64,000 nt of DNA from Citrobacter sp. Cu233 (GTDB lineage: Bacteria; Pseudomonadota; Gammaproteobacteria; Enterobacterales; Enterobacteriaceae). Location of the stretch: NCBI RefSeq assembly GCF_030332225.1, contig NZ_JAOWIF010000028.1:434001-498000 (forward strand), in the 5' to 3' direction. The translations under genes were made by a program, and so were the position numbers. This document shows, piece by piece, positions 1 to 8,773 of this stretch (position 1 is its first letter; each line of letters begins with the position of its first letter). Below the pieces are notes generated by a model. The model was not told the DNA's origin, ran no database searches, and was given only the letters and a program-made list of their open reading frames with translations.

Positions 1-1
1 T

Positions 2-412
2 GTCGATAACTTCGACAACATCAATGATGTATTCTTCAAGTTTGGGCTGAATATCTCCGACGATCGCATTCCCCAGGTGCAGGCAGATCTTCATGAGGCG
101 ATTGGCGACATTATGGTACCGGTGCATACCGGATACGGCAGTATCGATTTAATTATTCCGGGCGTTCATAAAGCCAACGGTTTACGCCTGCTGCAACAAC
201 GCTGGAATATCAGTGACGATGAAGTCGTGGTATTTGGTGATGGTGGAAACGATATTGAGATGCTACGCCAGGCCGGATTTAGCTTCGCAATGGCCAACGC
301 TCACGAACCCGTTGTTCAGGCAGCAAAATATCGTGCGGGTTCGAATAACGAAGAAGGCGTGCTGAATGTCATAGATCGTGTACTAAAAAATGAAGCGCCC
401 TTTACTCGTTAA
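2..412 (+). CDS. ybjI: HAD-family phosphatase YbjI, C-terminal part
   Basis: The 5' end lies outside the window; the open frame runs from base 2, giving about 136 C-terminal residues. It is a Cof-type (class IIB) HAD phosphatase: the final Mg-binding motif appears as VVFGDGGNDIEMLRQAG, followed by the usual FAMANA segment. Similarity to E. coli YbjI is close throughout. The E. coli protein is known as a phosphatase active on FMN and small sugar phosphates in vitro; that substrate range is family knowledge. A full-length relative (YbiV) lies at 25965, sharing the SxDLIIPGxHKANG segment, so the two must not be confused; this copy has DGGND where YbiV has DSGND. Confidence 0.93.
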   Translation, partial: VDNFDNINDVFFKFGLNISDDRIPQVQADLHEAIGDIMVPVHTGYGSIDLIIPGVHKANGLRLLQQRWNISDDEVVVFGDGGNDIEMLRQAGFSFAMANAHEPVVQAAKYRAGSNNEEGVLNVIDRVLKNEAPFTR

Positions 413-520
413 CGCATCAGCACAGACGGCAACAAAATGATGGCATGATCTATTCATAATCCGCCTCAAAATTAACCCGCTGGATTATTAACTCCAGTGA
501 ATATTTCAGGCGAGCGAATT

Positions 521-802
521 ATGAAAAAAAGTGTACTGATGGCAACAGTGTTGCTGGGATTTGCAGGAACAGCATCTGCACAGAATGTTACTGTTGATGT
601 GCCAGGCGGATACAAAGTGGTGGTCGTTCCTTCTTCCGTCAACGTTCCACAGGCGGTCAGTGTCACTACTGCCCCGCAAACGGTTTATGTTGCTCCGGCA
701 GCCACTCCAGCCCCTGTTTACCGCGCACATCCGTATGCGCGCCATGTTGCCAGCGTAGGTGAAGGGATGGTCATTGAGCATCAGATTGACGACCATCACT
801 AA
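521..802 (+). CDS. ybjH: Small secreted protein YbjH
   Basis: A 93-residue protein of unknown function. Residues 1-20 form a typical signal peptide ending in TASAQ. The mature part is rich in Val, Pro and Ala with a VYVAPAATPAPVYRAHP stretch, and ends in EGMVIEHQIDDHH, a tail closely matching E. coli YbjH. I chose the ATG at 521 rather than the upstream in-frame start at 497 because it directly begins the signal peptide and sits after a GCGAG-like ribosome site. It is probably exported to the periplasm; nothing in the sequence indicates an enzymatic role. It converges on mdfA across a shared terminator hairpin. Confidence 0.88.
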   Translation: MKKSVLMATVLLGFAGTASAQNVTVDVPGGYKVVVVPSSVNVPQAVSVTTAPQTVYVAPAATPAPVYRAHPYARHVASVGEGMVIEHQIDDHH

Positions 803-810
803 TGATTGCA

Positions 811-832
811 AAGCCCGGAAACCGGGCTTTAA
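811..832. terminator. Bidirectional hairpin terminator ybjH/mdfA
   Basis: Perfect 8-bp stem AAGCCCGG/CCGGGCTT (811-818 and 822-829) with a 3-base loop. It lies 8 bases after the ybjH stop and immediately before the mdfA stop on the other strand, so it can serve both convergent genes. U-runs are short on either side. Confidence 0.7.
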
Positions 833-2061
833 CCTTCCCGGGAATTCCCTACCCGCTTATCTTTTAGAAAGATAACCATCAGAATCAGCCACAGCACACC
901 GCTCGCCAGATTAAACAGACTGAACAAGCCGTTTCCACCCAACAGATAAGCATGTTTGCTCAGCTCAATACCGACGGTAAATATCAGCATTTGCAGCATA
1001 CCCATTGCTGCTGAAACTGTCCCTTTGCTCATTTCACTGGCAAACAGCGTCAGGCGCACCAACCCGGCATTCGCCACGCCAATGCCAAACGCATAAAGAC
1101 TTAAACCTGCCGTCATCCACAGATACGCATGAGAAGAAACAACCGTGGCCGCGGCGGCAATGATCAATCCCATAGAGATTGGCCAGCCCCCCATGATAAT
1201 CAGCGAGCGCACCGTGCGGCGTGATGTCAGACGCGCCAGCACCAGGTTACCGGCAATCAGTGCGCCAAAAATCGGTACCTGAAGCAGGCCATATTCATAA
1301 CTGCTGAGATGTTCGCCACTGATAATAATGATCGGGGACTGCGCAATCCACGCCAGCAATGGCAGACTGACAAAGCCCAATGCCAGTGCGCCTGCGACAA
1401 AACGCACATTCTTTAGCACCAGCTTATAATCTTTGCCCAACTCTTTAATGGAAAGCTTCTCGCCCAGACGGGTAGCCGTTTCCGGCATCGCGCGCTGCAG
1501 GCCAAAAAAGGCGATGGCAGCCAGCGCGGCAAACAGGACAAACATGCCTTCCCATGGAAGGACATGTACCCAGGCGGCCCCAACCAACGGCCCCAAAAGT
1601 GGTGCAATCAATGCTACGTTTGCCATTAACGCAGTAATTTTAATGCACACCGCTTCTTCAAAGGACTCCTGAATTGCGGCGTAACCTACCGCGCCAATAA
1701 AGCACAGGCTAATCCCCTGTAAAAAACGCAGGAAAGTAAATTGCTCAATATTTTGTGCAAACAGCGTTGCAAGGCAGGTCACAATGAACCAAACCACCCC
1801 GGTTAACATCACCGGACGACGACCAACACGATCCGACAGCGGCCCTAACAACCACTGTAAAAACATGCCGCCTGCCAGATAAGCGGTCATGGACGTTGGA
1901 ACCCAATCTAAACCGGCCTGATATTGCTCCACCACCGCCAACATTCCGGGTTGGATCATATCGTTACCGATATACGTAGAGAATTCGTAAAGCACCAGAC
2001 AGAGAGGGAAAAGTAATGCCTGACGTCCCAAGCGGGCGCCTGAAGATAAACGGTTCTGCAT
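829..2061 (-). CDS. mdfA: Multidrug efflux MFS transporter MdfA
   Basis: A 410-residue, 12-helix major facilitator that exports cationic, zwitterionic and neutral drugs such as chloramphenicol in exchange for protons (family knowledge from E. coli MdfA/Cmr). The two acidic residues known to matter in E. coli are at identical positions, E26 and D34 ([11 protein letters not shown]), and the loop 2-3 motif [13 protein letters not shown] is intact. The longer upstream frame is rejected because the ATG at 2061 gives exactly the E. coli length and N-terminus ([13 protein letters not shown]). It lies divergent from ybjG. Confidence 0.96.
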   Translation of the reverse strand: MQNRLSSGARLGRQALLFPLCLVLYEFSTYIGNDMIQPGMLAVVEQYQAGLDWVPTSMTAYLAGGMFLQWLLGPLSDRVGRRPVMLTGVVWFIVTCLATLFAQNIEQFTFLRFLQGISLCFIGAVGYAAIQESFEEAVCIKITALMANVALIAPLLGPLVGAAWVHVLPWEGMFVLFAALAAIAFFGLQRAMPETATRLGEKLSIKELGKDYKLVLKNVRFVAGALALGFVSLPLLAWIAQSPIIIISGEHLSSYEYGLLQVPIFGALIAGNLVLARLTSRRTVRSLIIMGGWPISMGLIIAAAATVVSSHAYLWMTAGLSLYAFGIGVANAGLVRLTLFASEMSKGTVSAAMGMLQMLIFTVGIELSKHAYLLGGNGLFSLFNLASGVLWLILMVIFLKDKRVGNSREG

Positions 2062-2357
2062 GCAATCTCTTAACAAATGAAAAAACGCGCAAAGTGTAAT
2101 AAATGCGCCGTACTGGTGATAGTGAATTATGTGATTTGAAAGCAAAATGCGCACATTTTTACACTCAATTGCACGATAGCTTTTTGTTTTAAGGTTAATT
2201 TAAGTTGAGACCGCTATCATGCTCAATAAGCCTCATTAATTGTCTTAAAAAGAGTCAGTTAACAGACAAATAGGACAAGACCGCTTTTTATCGCCTGAAA
2301 GTAATTTTATGATCCCCAATAGGGGCCTTTTTAACGATTACATTGAGTCTGGATGTT
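2062..2357. promoter_or_regulatory. mdfA-ybjG divergent region with BasR/PmrA-like box
   Basis: A 296-base spacer. Positions 2188-2204 read TTTAAGGTTAATTTAAG, two TTTAAG halves separated by five bases, which fits the BasR (PmrA) direct-repeat consensus. ybjG belongs to the BasR regulon in E. coli and Salmonella (established knowledge). The site is about 155 bases before the ybjG start. A small CCCC-AATA-GGGG hairpin followed by CCTTTTT lies at about 2313-2331 and could be a leader terminator. No promoter elements were assigned. Confidence 0.5.
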
Positions 2358-2966
2358 ATGCTGGAAAATCTGAACAATTCGCTTTTTTACCTGATCAACG
2401 CCACGCCGGACTCTGCGCAATGGACGATCTCGCTCGCCATTTTTATTGCCAAAGATCTGATTAGCATCGTACCGCTACTGGCGATCATTCTCTGGCTTTG
2501 GGGGCCGCAAAACCGCGTGACCATCCAGCGCCAGTTGGTCATAAAAATGGCGATAGCACTGATCATCGGCCTGACCATTTCATGGCTCATGGGTCATTTA
2601 TTCCCTCACGACCGGCCATTCGTCAATCATATCGGCTATAACTTCCTGCACCATGCCGCAGATGACTCTTTCCCGAGCGACCACGGTACTGTTATCTTTA
2701 CCTTCGCGTTGGCCTTCCTGTTCTGGCACCGCCTGTGGTCCGGAGCACTGTTGATGGTCGTCGCCGTGGCGATTGCCTGGTCACGTGTTTACCTCGGCGT
2801 ACACTGGCCGCTGGATATGCTGGGGGGATTACTGGCAGGGCTGATCGGCTGCCTGAGCGCCCAGATGATCTGGCAACGATTCGGCACAACCCTGTACCAC
2901 GGTTTGCAGACCTGCTATCGCACCTGCTTCGCCCTGCCTATTCGTAAAGGCTGGGTACGTGACTAA
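2358..2966 (+). CDS. ybjG: Undecaprenyl-diphosphate phosphatase, PAP2 family
   Basis: A 202-residue inner-membrane PAP2 phosphatase that regenerates undecaprenyl phosphate from the diphosphate for cell-wall and O-antigen synthesis (role known from E. coli YbjG). The three phosphatase motifs are visible: FPHDRPF, PSDHGT and SRVYLGVHWPLD, with catalytic His residues in the last two. About five to six hydrophobic segments. The ATG at 2358 is preferred over a TTG at 2343 because it aligns with the known start (MLENLN). A BasR-like box upstream suggests induction by cationic antimicrobial or iron stress. Confidence 0.93.
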   Translation: MLENLNNSLFYLINATPDSAQWTISLAIFIAKDLISIVPLLAIILWLWGPQNRVTIQRQLVIKMAIALIIGLTISWLMGHLFPHDRPFVNHIGYNFLHHAADDSFPSDHGTVIFTFALAFLFWHRLWSGALLMVVAVAIAWSRVYLGVHWPLDMLGGLLAGLIGCLSAQMIWQRFGTTLYHGLQTCYRTCFALPIRKGWVRD

Positions 2967-3030
2967 CCCACGGTAAAGAGAGTAGTATTACGCGCGAAAC
3001 TGAGCACTTATTCTACTCTCCAGGGGAACT

Positions 3031-3789
3031 ATGGAAACTCGACGCGACGAGCGTATTGGTCAATTACTGCAGGCGCTGAAACGCAGCGATAAATTACACC
3101 TTAAAGAAGCCGCGACACTGCTGGGTGTATCAGAAATGACCATTCGTCGCGATCTGAATAATAACACGGCCCCGGTCGTATTGCTTGGGGGCTATATTGT
3201 TCTGGAACCCCGTAGCGCCAGCCACTATTTAATCAGCGATCAAAAATCCCGCCTGGTTGATGAAAAACGCCGGGCAGCGCAGCAGGCAGCCAGCCTCGTC
3301 CAGGCGCATCAGACCGTTTTCTTCGACTGCGGAACAACAACGCCCTGGATCATTGAAGCGATCGATAATGAATTACCGTTCACCGCAATCTGCTATTCAC
3401 TGAATACGTTTCTGGTATTGCAGGAGAAACCGCAGTGCCGCGTCATTTTATGTGGCGGCGAATTCCATGCCAGTAATGCTATTTTCAAGCCACTCGATTT
3501 CCAGGAAACCCTGAATAATGTATGCCCGGATATCGCTTTTTATTCCGCAGCCGGCGTGCATATCGATAAAGGCGCAACCTGTTTTAACCTTGAGGAATTA
3601 CCGGTTAAACACTGGGCGATGTCGATGGCGCAGTATCATGTTCTGGTGGTTGATCACAGCAAGTTTGGGAAGGTGCGTCCCGCGAGGATGGGTGAATTAA
3701 AACGCTTTGATACCATCATCAGCGATAACCGCCCGGATGATGCGTTTGTCGAGTACGCCAAAGCGCAGCATATCAAGTTGATGTACTAA
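3031..3789 (+). CDS. deoR: Deoxyribose operon repressor DeoR
   Basis: A 252-residue DeoR-family repressor. Residues about 20-45 hold the winged HTH (LHLKEAATLLGVSEMTIRRDL) and the rest is the DeoRC sugar-phosphate sensor domain; FDCGTTTPWI is the conserved ligand-loop motif. In E. coli it represses deoCABD and nupG, released by deoxyribose 5-phosphate. The start follows a CAGGGGAAC ribosome site. It lies downstream of ybjG on the same strand with a 64-base gap, so read-through is possible. None of its target genes are in the window. Confidence 0.95.
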   Translation: METRRDERIGQLLQALKRSDKLHLKEAATLLGVSEMTIRRDLNNNTAPVVLLGGYIVLEPRSASHYLISDQKSRLVDEKRRAAQQAASLVQAHQTVFFDCGTTTPWIIEAIDNELPFTAICYSLNTFLVLQEKPQCRVILCGGEFHASNAIFKPLDFQETLNNVCPDIAFYSAAGVHIDKGATCFNLEELPVKHWAMSMAQYHVLVVDHSKFGKVRPARMGELKRFDTIISDNRPDDAFVEYAKAQHIKLMY

Positions 3790-3794
3790 ATTTG

Positions 3795-3830
3795 TGCCGG
3801 ATGACGGTGCTATCATATCGTCATCCGGCA
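3795..3830. repeat. REP-like hairpin between deoR and dacC
   Basis: A 12-bp perfect inverted repeat TGCCGGATGACG/CGTCATCCGGCA around a 12-base loop, between the convergent ends of deoR and dacC. The GCCGGATG core is typical of enterobacterial REP elements; it can also act as an mRNA 3'-end stabiliser or terminator. Confidence 0.7.
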
Positions 3831-3837
3831 TCAGAAA

Positions 3838-5040
3838 TTAAGAGAACCAGCCACCAAACCACTGGTGGAATTTCATCATAACGAAGTCCCACATCCGGCT
3901 AAAGAATCCCCCCTCTTCCACCGCTTCCATCACCATCAACGGACGCTGTTCAATAGATTTTCCGTTCAACTGGAAGTCGATTGTCCCCACAACCTGGCCT
4001 TTCTTCAGTGGCGCGGTCAGTTGTGGCTCTGTCAGAGTAAAGCTCGCCTTCAGGTTTTTCAACTGACCGCGCGGAATGGTCACAGACCCACCTTCCCCAG
4101 CGCCCAGATTGACTTCACTCTTATCACCAAACCAGACACGTTGGGTAACAAAGGTGGCGTCCGGTTTAATCGGCGTAACGGTTTCAAAGAAGCGGAAACC
4201 CCATGTCAGCAGCTTTTCGGATTCATTAAAGCGAATGCGATCGGTTTTTGCCCCCAGCACAACGGAGATCAAACGCATATCGCCCTGTGTCGCGGATGCA
4301 ACCAGGTTATAACCGGCTCCCGCCGTGGTGCCCGTTTTCATACCATCCACATTCAGGTTGGTACTCCACAGCAGGCGGTTACGGTTTGGCTGGCGAATTT
4401 TATTAAAGGTAAACTCTTTCTCTTTATGAATGGCGTATTCTTCCGGCACATCGTGGATTAACGCTTTACCCAACAATGCCATATCACGCGCGGTACTGAA
4501 CTGCCCCGCGGCATCCAGACCATGTACCGTCTGGAAGGTCGTGTTCGTCAGTCCCAGTTTTTGCGCATAGCCGTTCATCAAACCAATAAACGATTCCTGG
4601 CTTCCGGCAACATAATCAGCGAGCGCAATACAGGCATCATTACCAGACTGAATGATCACGCCTTTGTTCAGATCGGACACCGCAACCTGATCGCCAGGCT
4701 TGAGGAACATCACCGAAGAGCCGCGCAGGGCCGGATTCCCGGTAGCCCAGGCATCTTTCCCGACGGTAACCATGTCATTCAGATTAATTTTTCCGGCTTT
4801 TAGCGCCTGACCGACCACATAGCTGGTCATAATCTTGGTCAGACTGGCGGGATCCAGTTTCTCATCGGCATTACCTTCCGCCAGCACTTTGCCGCTGGCG
4901 TAATCCATTAAGATCCACGCACGTGCGTCAACGCTCGGCGGGGCCGTTGGTTGTTCCGCCGCCTGTACGGTCGGCGCAAAAAGGATTAAGAGTGCTGAAC
5001 CTGCAGCAAGGCTGCGTAGGGAAGAGAAGTATTGCGTCAT
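3838..5040 (-). CDS. dacC: D-alanyl-D-alanine carboxypeptidase PBP6
   Basis: A 400-residue low-molecular-weight penicillin-binding protein that trims the terminal D-Ala of peptidoglycan pentapeptides. A signal peptide precedes [16 protein letters not shown]. Active-site motifs are intact: SLTK (serine nucleophile), SGN and KTGT. The PBP5-like C-terminal domain ends in an amphipathic membrane anchor ([17 protein letters not shown]). The ATG at 5040 reproduces the E. coli N-terminus MTQY; the longer frame to 5079 is not supported. In E. coli it is made mainly in stationary phase. Confidence 0.96.
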   Translation of the reverse strand: MTQYFSSLRSLAAGSALLILFAPTVQAAEQPTAPPSVDARAWILMDYASGKVLAEGNADEKLDPASLTKIMTSYVVGQALKAGKINLNDMVTVGKDAWATGNPALRGSSVMFLKPGDQVAVSDLNKGVIIQSGNDACIALADYVAGSQESFIGLMNGYAQKLGLTNTTFQTVHGLDAAGQFSTARDMALLGKALIHDVPEEYAIHKEKEFTFNKIRQPNRNRLLWSTNLNVDGMKTGTTAGAGYNLVASATQGDMRLISVVLGAKTDRIRFNESEKLLTWGFRFFETVTPIKPDATFVTQRVWFGDKSEVNLGAGEGGSVTIPRGQLKNLKASFTLTEPQLTAPLKKGQVVGTIDFQLNGKSIEQRPLMVMEAVEEGGFFSRMWDFVMMKFHQWFGGWFS

Positions 5041-5367
5041 AAATGCCACCCGAGTATCCATTCCAAAAAACCACGTCATACCACACCGTGTTTACACAAA
5101 ACCGGCCAAGTTGCCTCAGCCAACCATACAGAAAAGTTCTGATGGATGACGTGTAAAATAAGTGCGGTGAGTAATAACGCACTAACGAGCTTAAAGAAAC
5201 CGTAAGTTGGTAAAGTTTTTAAAGTTTATGCAATAACGCTGCGCTGTGCTGCTCTCATCACGATTTTTTTGCGCCTTGTTGCGTAAATATTAGGTTTACC
5301 CCACCATGTGAGCGAGTCAGATAGAGAATGCGGCCATAAAGCTGCTCAATTAATTTACGGGGTTACT
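5041..5367. other. dacC-gstB divergent intergenic region
   Basis: A 327-base spacer between divergent genes. It must hold both promoters but I see no convincing operator or palindrome; it is AT-rich around 5190-5280 with several TTTAAAG-like tracts. In-frame extensions of both neighbours into this region exist but do not match the known N-termini of the families. Confidence 0.5.
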
Positions 5368-5994
5368 ATGATTACACTGTGGGGTCGCAATAATTCGACC
5401 AACGTAAAAAAAGTATTGTGGACACTCGAAGAACTGGAACTGCCGTACAGCCAAATTCTGGCTGGCGGACAGCATGGCGTAAATCATGACGCAGACTATC
5501 TGGCGATGAACCCTAACGGGCTGGTTCCACTGCTACGCGATGACGAAACAGACGTCTTGCTGTGGGAATCAAATACCATTGTCCGCTACCTGGCAGCCCA
5601 ATACGGGCAAAAACGACTGTGGGTTGACGCCCCGGCGCAACGCGCCGAGGGCGAAAAATGGATGGACTGGGCTAACCAGACGCTGAGCCCTGCACATAGG
5701 GTTATCTTATTTGGTCTGGTCAGAACCCCTGCGGATCAACGCGATCAGGCAGCCATCGAGGCCGGTGCGAAGGTCTGCGATAACCTGTTTGCCATTCTCG
5801 ACAACGCACTGGCTGACCGGGCGTGGTTCTCTGGCGCTGAATTTGGCACTGCGGACATCGCCGTCGCGCCGTTCATCTATAACCTGTTTAATGTCGGCTT
5901 GAGCTGGACGCCACGCCCTCACCTGGAACGTTGGTATCAACAGCTCACCGAACGCCCGGCATTCCAGAAAGTCGTGATGATCCCGGTTAGCTAA
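5368..5994 (+). CDS. gstB: Glutathione S-transferase GstB
   Basis: A 208-residue cytosolic glutathione transferase. The N-terminal thioredoxin-like domain (about 1-80) carries the NSTNVKKV stretch with the family's candidate catalytic Ser/Asn and the [11 protein letters not shown] glutathione-binding segment; the rest is the helical domain ending in [14 protein letters not shown] as in E. coli YliJ/GstB. In E. coli it acts on electrophiles such as bromoacetate and iodoacetate (family knowledge). The ATG at 5368 begins [11 protein letters not shown] and is preferred to the longer frame at 5308. The stop lies five bases from that of the convergent yliI. Confidence 0.94.
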   Translation: MITLWGRNNSTNVKKVLWTLEELELPYSQILAGGQHGVNHDADYLAMNPNGLVPLLRDDETDVLLWESNTIVRYLAAQYGQKRLWVDAPAQRAEGEKWMDWANQTLSPAHRVILFGLVRTPADQRDQAAIEAGAKVCDNLFAILDNALADRAWFSGAEFGTADIAVAPFIYNLFNVGLSWTPRPHLERWYQQLTERPAFQKVVMIPVS

Positions 5995-5999
5995 TCCTA

Positions 6000-7097
6000 T
6001 CAGGGACTCACTTTCAGTAATTCCCCGTCGGACTCGTCGGTTAATACATACAAATAGCCGTCTGGTCCGACGCGCACATCGCGGATTCGCTGCCCTCTGT
6101 CATGCAAAATACGCCCGTCTTCCGTCACTGTATTGCCTTTCACGCTTAACACAATCACCCCCTGTTCTTTCAGCGCGCCAATAAACAGTTTGTGTCGCCA
6201 CTGTGGGAACGTATCGTGGTTATAAAAGGCCATCCCACTGACTGCAGGTGATTTTTCCCAGTAAAAGATAGGCTGCTCAGTGCCCGCCACAATTGTGCCT
6301 TTTGCTTCGGGGATGTTGAAACCACTGTAGTTAACACCCCATGTCGCGATTGGCCATCCATAGTTTTTACCTTTCTCGGGGATATTGATCTCATCTCCGC
6401 CACGCGGACCATGCTCGTTGAGCCATAACGCATTACTCCAGGGATTCATCGCCATCCCCTGCGGATTACGGATCCCATACGACCATATTTCAGCCCGCGC
6501 GCCAGTCTGATTCACAAACGGGTTATCCGGTGGAATTTTGCCCTCGTCCGTTAGTCGAACCACCTTGCCCTGTAATTTATCCAGCTCCTGAGCGGTTATA
6601 CGCTGGTTATTCTCGCCAAGGCCGATAAACAGATAACCTTTGCCATCAAATACCATGCGCCCGCCAAAATGGTTCCCGGTTGATAACTTAGGCATTTGGC
6701 GGAACACCGTCTGGAACCCCTGCAAGTGTTTATGATCGTCACTTAACCGCCCGTAGCCCACTGCTGTCCCGGCTCTCCCTTCACTGTCAGCTTCCGCAAA
6801 GCTAAGCCACACCCGCCGGGATTGTGCAAAATCCGGCGCTAACACCACATCGAGCAAGCCGCCCTGGCCATGCGCCCAAACCTTAGGTACGCCGGTCAGT
6901 GGGTCAGAAAGCCCCTTATCGGGTTGCCAGAGCCGAAGCTGCCCTCCTCTAAGCGTAATCAGCATACTGCGATCATCCGGTAAAAAGGTCAGCGACCACG
7001 GGTGGTCGAGTTTGGTTTGCAGGACCTCCACCCTGACGGCAGCGGCATAGGGGGAAAGCAACGCCAATGAGGCAACACAGAGAAAGAGTCGACGCAT
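6000..7097 (-). CDS. yliI: PQQ-dependent soluble aldose dehydrogenase YliI
   Basis: A 365-residue secreted protein of the soluble glucose dehydrogenase (GSDH/SndH) six-bladed propeller family. Residues 1-20 form a signal peptide ending in AAA. Family segments visible include DHPWSLTFLPD, HGQGGLLDVVLAPDF, STGNHFGGRMVFDGKGYLFIGLGE (His and Glu of the active region), RNPQGMAMNP, NEHGPRGGDEIN and GQRIRDVRVGPDGYLYVLTDE. The E. coli enzyme oxidises aldoses in the periplasm when reconstituted with PQQ, which E. coli does not make; whether this organism makes PQQ cannot be judged here. Confidence 0.94.
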   Translation of the reverse strand: MRRLFLCVASLALLSPYAAAVRVEVLQTKLDHPWSLTFLPDDRSMLITLRGGQLRLWQPDKGLSDPLTGVPKVWAHGQGGLLDVVLAPDFAQSRRVWLSFAEADSEGRAGTAVGYGRLSDDHKHLQGFQTVFRQMPKLSTGNHFGGRMVFDGKGYLFIGLGENNQRITAQELDKLQGKVVRLTDEGKIPPDNPFVNQTGARAEIWSYGIRNPQGMAMNPWSNALWLNEHGPRGGDEINIPEKGKNYGWPIATWGVNYSGFNIPEAKGTIVAGTEQPIFYWEKSPAVSGMAFYNHDTFPQWRHKLFIGALKEQGVIVLSVKGNTVTEDGRILHDRGQRIRDVRVGPDGYLYVLTDESDGELLKVSP

Positions 7098-7174
7098 AGC
7101 ACCTCCTTAATGGCTCTGCTTAAAGCGTAGCCAGCAAGGGGAATTATCCCGCCACTTTTACATAATCTTAACGA

Positions 7175-7197
7175 AAAGGGGGAGCGCCCTCCCCCTG
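7175..7197 (-). terminator. Rho-independent terminator after bssR
   Basis: Perfect 8-bp stem AGGGGGAG/CTCCCCCT (7177-7184 and 7189-7196) with a four-base loop, three bases past the bssR stop; on the minus strand it is followed by a short T-run (TTTTCGTT). Confidence 0.8.
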
Positions 7198-7199
7198 GT

Positions 7200-7583
7200 T
7201 CAGATGTGTTCCAGCGTTGAATAAGCTTGCAAACTCTGGATGCTCAGCGTCAGCGTTGTCAGGCAGTTTTCCAGTTTCTCTGCGTTAACGGCAATAAAGT
7301 TCGGACAATCATGATGTCCACTCATCAGACAAACAGCGGTGGCGGCTAATGCCCCTTCTGCACGACGAAGGGCATTCCACTCTTCCTGATCAAGATGCAT
7401 ACCGTGGCGCTGTGATTGATCGTGCAATTCGCGATTCAGTTCAAAAAAGTTATCACGCAGACGATCGCTCTCGCTGACTGACATATAGCCTTTCGCTTTT
7501 CTCAACAGCAGATAAGCGGCAAGATCGATGCGGGCGTTTATCAATTTGTTGAGAAGATCGGTTCTCAGTCTGTCAACAACCAT
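7200..7583 (-). CDS. bssR: Biofilm regulator BssR
   Basis: A 127-residue small cytosolic protein matching E. coli BssR (YliH) over its whole length, including the RKAKGYMSVSES and VCLMSGHHDCP segments. In E. coli it influences biofilm formation and indole/AI-2-linked gene expression; the mechanism is not established and no DNA-binding motif is evident. The start at 7583 follows AGGAGGAACAAGGT, a strong ribosome site, and gives the E. coli length; the longer frame to 7616 contains that ribosome site and is rejected. It marks the left border of the accessory phosphorylase block. Confidence 0.93.
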   Translation of the reverse strand: MVVDRLRTDLLNKLINARIDLAAYLLLRKAKGYMSVSESDRLRDNFFELNRELHDQSQRHGMHLDQEEWNALRRAEGALAATAVCLMSGHHDCPNFIAVNAEKLENCLTTLTLSIQSLQAYSTLEHI

Positions 7584-7814
7584 ACCTTGTTCCTCCTCTT
7601 TCCAACCATGGTGCAACTTAATAGTATGGTTGTTTTTTGAACAAATTGATGCTCTACATCAATAAAGCCTAATTGATTAACATAATTTACAATGTTACAA
7701 CCTTCGGCATGATGCCGGTGTTGCACTTACACAAAACATCTCGTTTCTGGCGCACCGAACATTTTTTGCTATACCTGAAGTGATTACTGCCATAGCGCTG
7801 ATTATGAGGGATTT

Positions 7815-8738
7815 ATGTCAAAAGCAAGTGATGCAGAAAAAATACGCACACTATCCAAAATAGATCTGAATTTGCTGACAATTTTCTGTTTGATCTATAG
7901 CGTTGGCAGTATTTCCAGAGTCGCTGACATGCTTAACATTTCACCTTCTGCCGTCAGCCAGTCACTACGAAAACTGCGAGAAATGATGGGCGATAATCTC
8001 TTTGTCCGTAGCGGAAATGCGCTGTTACCGACCGTCTACTCTGATGAACTTTATGACAATACGATCCCAATTATCGACAAACTATCGGCGCTGATGCCGC
8101 TTTCCTCTCCGGCGGCGAAAAAAAGGCTAACGCTGTATACTGAGTCATTTATTTCCCCGATTGTTATTCCCGATGTCACAGCCAGAATAATCAATACCGA
8201 TGCGGATATCAGTCTCCTGCACCTCACCGCTGATTTAAACGAGCAGAGCATTGTTGAGCTATTAAACATGCGCCAGGCTGATGCGGTGTTTTCAACATTT
8301 TCCGTTGAGTCAGGAAATATCACCTGCCAGAAAATATCTGATATGCGGCTGGTCCTTGTAGCCTCGCAGAATAATGTATTATACGGAAATGCAATGACAG
8401 AGGAGCAGTTCAGAAGTGCCAACCTGGTGGGCTACAATACCAAGAATGAAAAAATAATTTACCACCGGAGTATTGTGGATAAAAAATTCAGAACCGGTGA
8501 ACGTTGTCTGCTTACCTCTTCTTTTACGGCCATACTCACTATTGTGTCCACAACCCAATGCTTAGGGGTGATCCCGGAAAAGGTATTTGAAACACACGCG
8601 CATCTGTATGGTCTTAAAAAGATAAACACACCATTTCCATTACCGCAATTTAGTGTATTTTCTTCTTTACGCAAAGATGGTGCAGCCTATCAAATACTGT
8701 CACCCATTCTGGCTGATTTACAAACAACCTCCCGGTGA
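7815..8738 (+). CDS. LysR-type transcriptional regulator (accessory)
   Basis: A 307-residue LysR-family regulator. Residues about 15-75 form the winged HTH (DLNLLTIFCLIYSVGSISR, then ADMLNISPSAVSQSLRKLRE), followed by a substrate-binding-like effector domain. The N-terminal IDLNLLTIF pattern is that of the YbeF/YbdO-like subgroup, but I cannot name an orthologue. The start follows GAGGG with good spacing. The gene is visibly AT-richer than the neighbouring core genes, with many AAA/ATA/TTA codons, suggesting acquisition. It converges on the second phosphorylase gene with a 35-base gap, and may control it, itself, or an unlinked target. Confidence 0.85.
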   Translation: MSKASDAEKIRTLSKIDLNLLTIFCLIYSVGSISRVADMLNISPSAVSQSLRKLREMMGDNLFVRSGNALLPTVYSDELYDNTIPIIDKLSALMPLSSPAAKKRLTLYTESFISPIVIPDVTARIINTDADISLLHLTADLNEQSIVELLNMRQADAVFSTFSVESGNITCQKISDMRLVLVASQNNVLYGNAMTEEQFRSANLVGYNTKNEKIIYHRSIVDKKFRTGERCLLTSSFTAILTIVSTTQCLGVIPEKVFETHAHLYGLKKINTPFPLPQFSVFSSLRKDGAAYQILSPILADLQTTSR

Positions 8739-8753
8739 TAAAATCCCGGGAGG
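8728..8753. terminator. Hairpin between LysR gene and phosphorylase gene
   Basis: An 8-bp inverted repeat CCTCCCGG/CCGGGAGG (8728-8735 and 8746-8753) spanning the LysR stop codon. It lies between convergent genes and is a plausible terminator for the LysR gene, although no clear T-run follows. Confidence 0.45.
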
Positions 8754-8773
8754 CCAGATGCCGCCATTAATAA

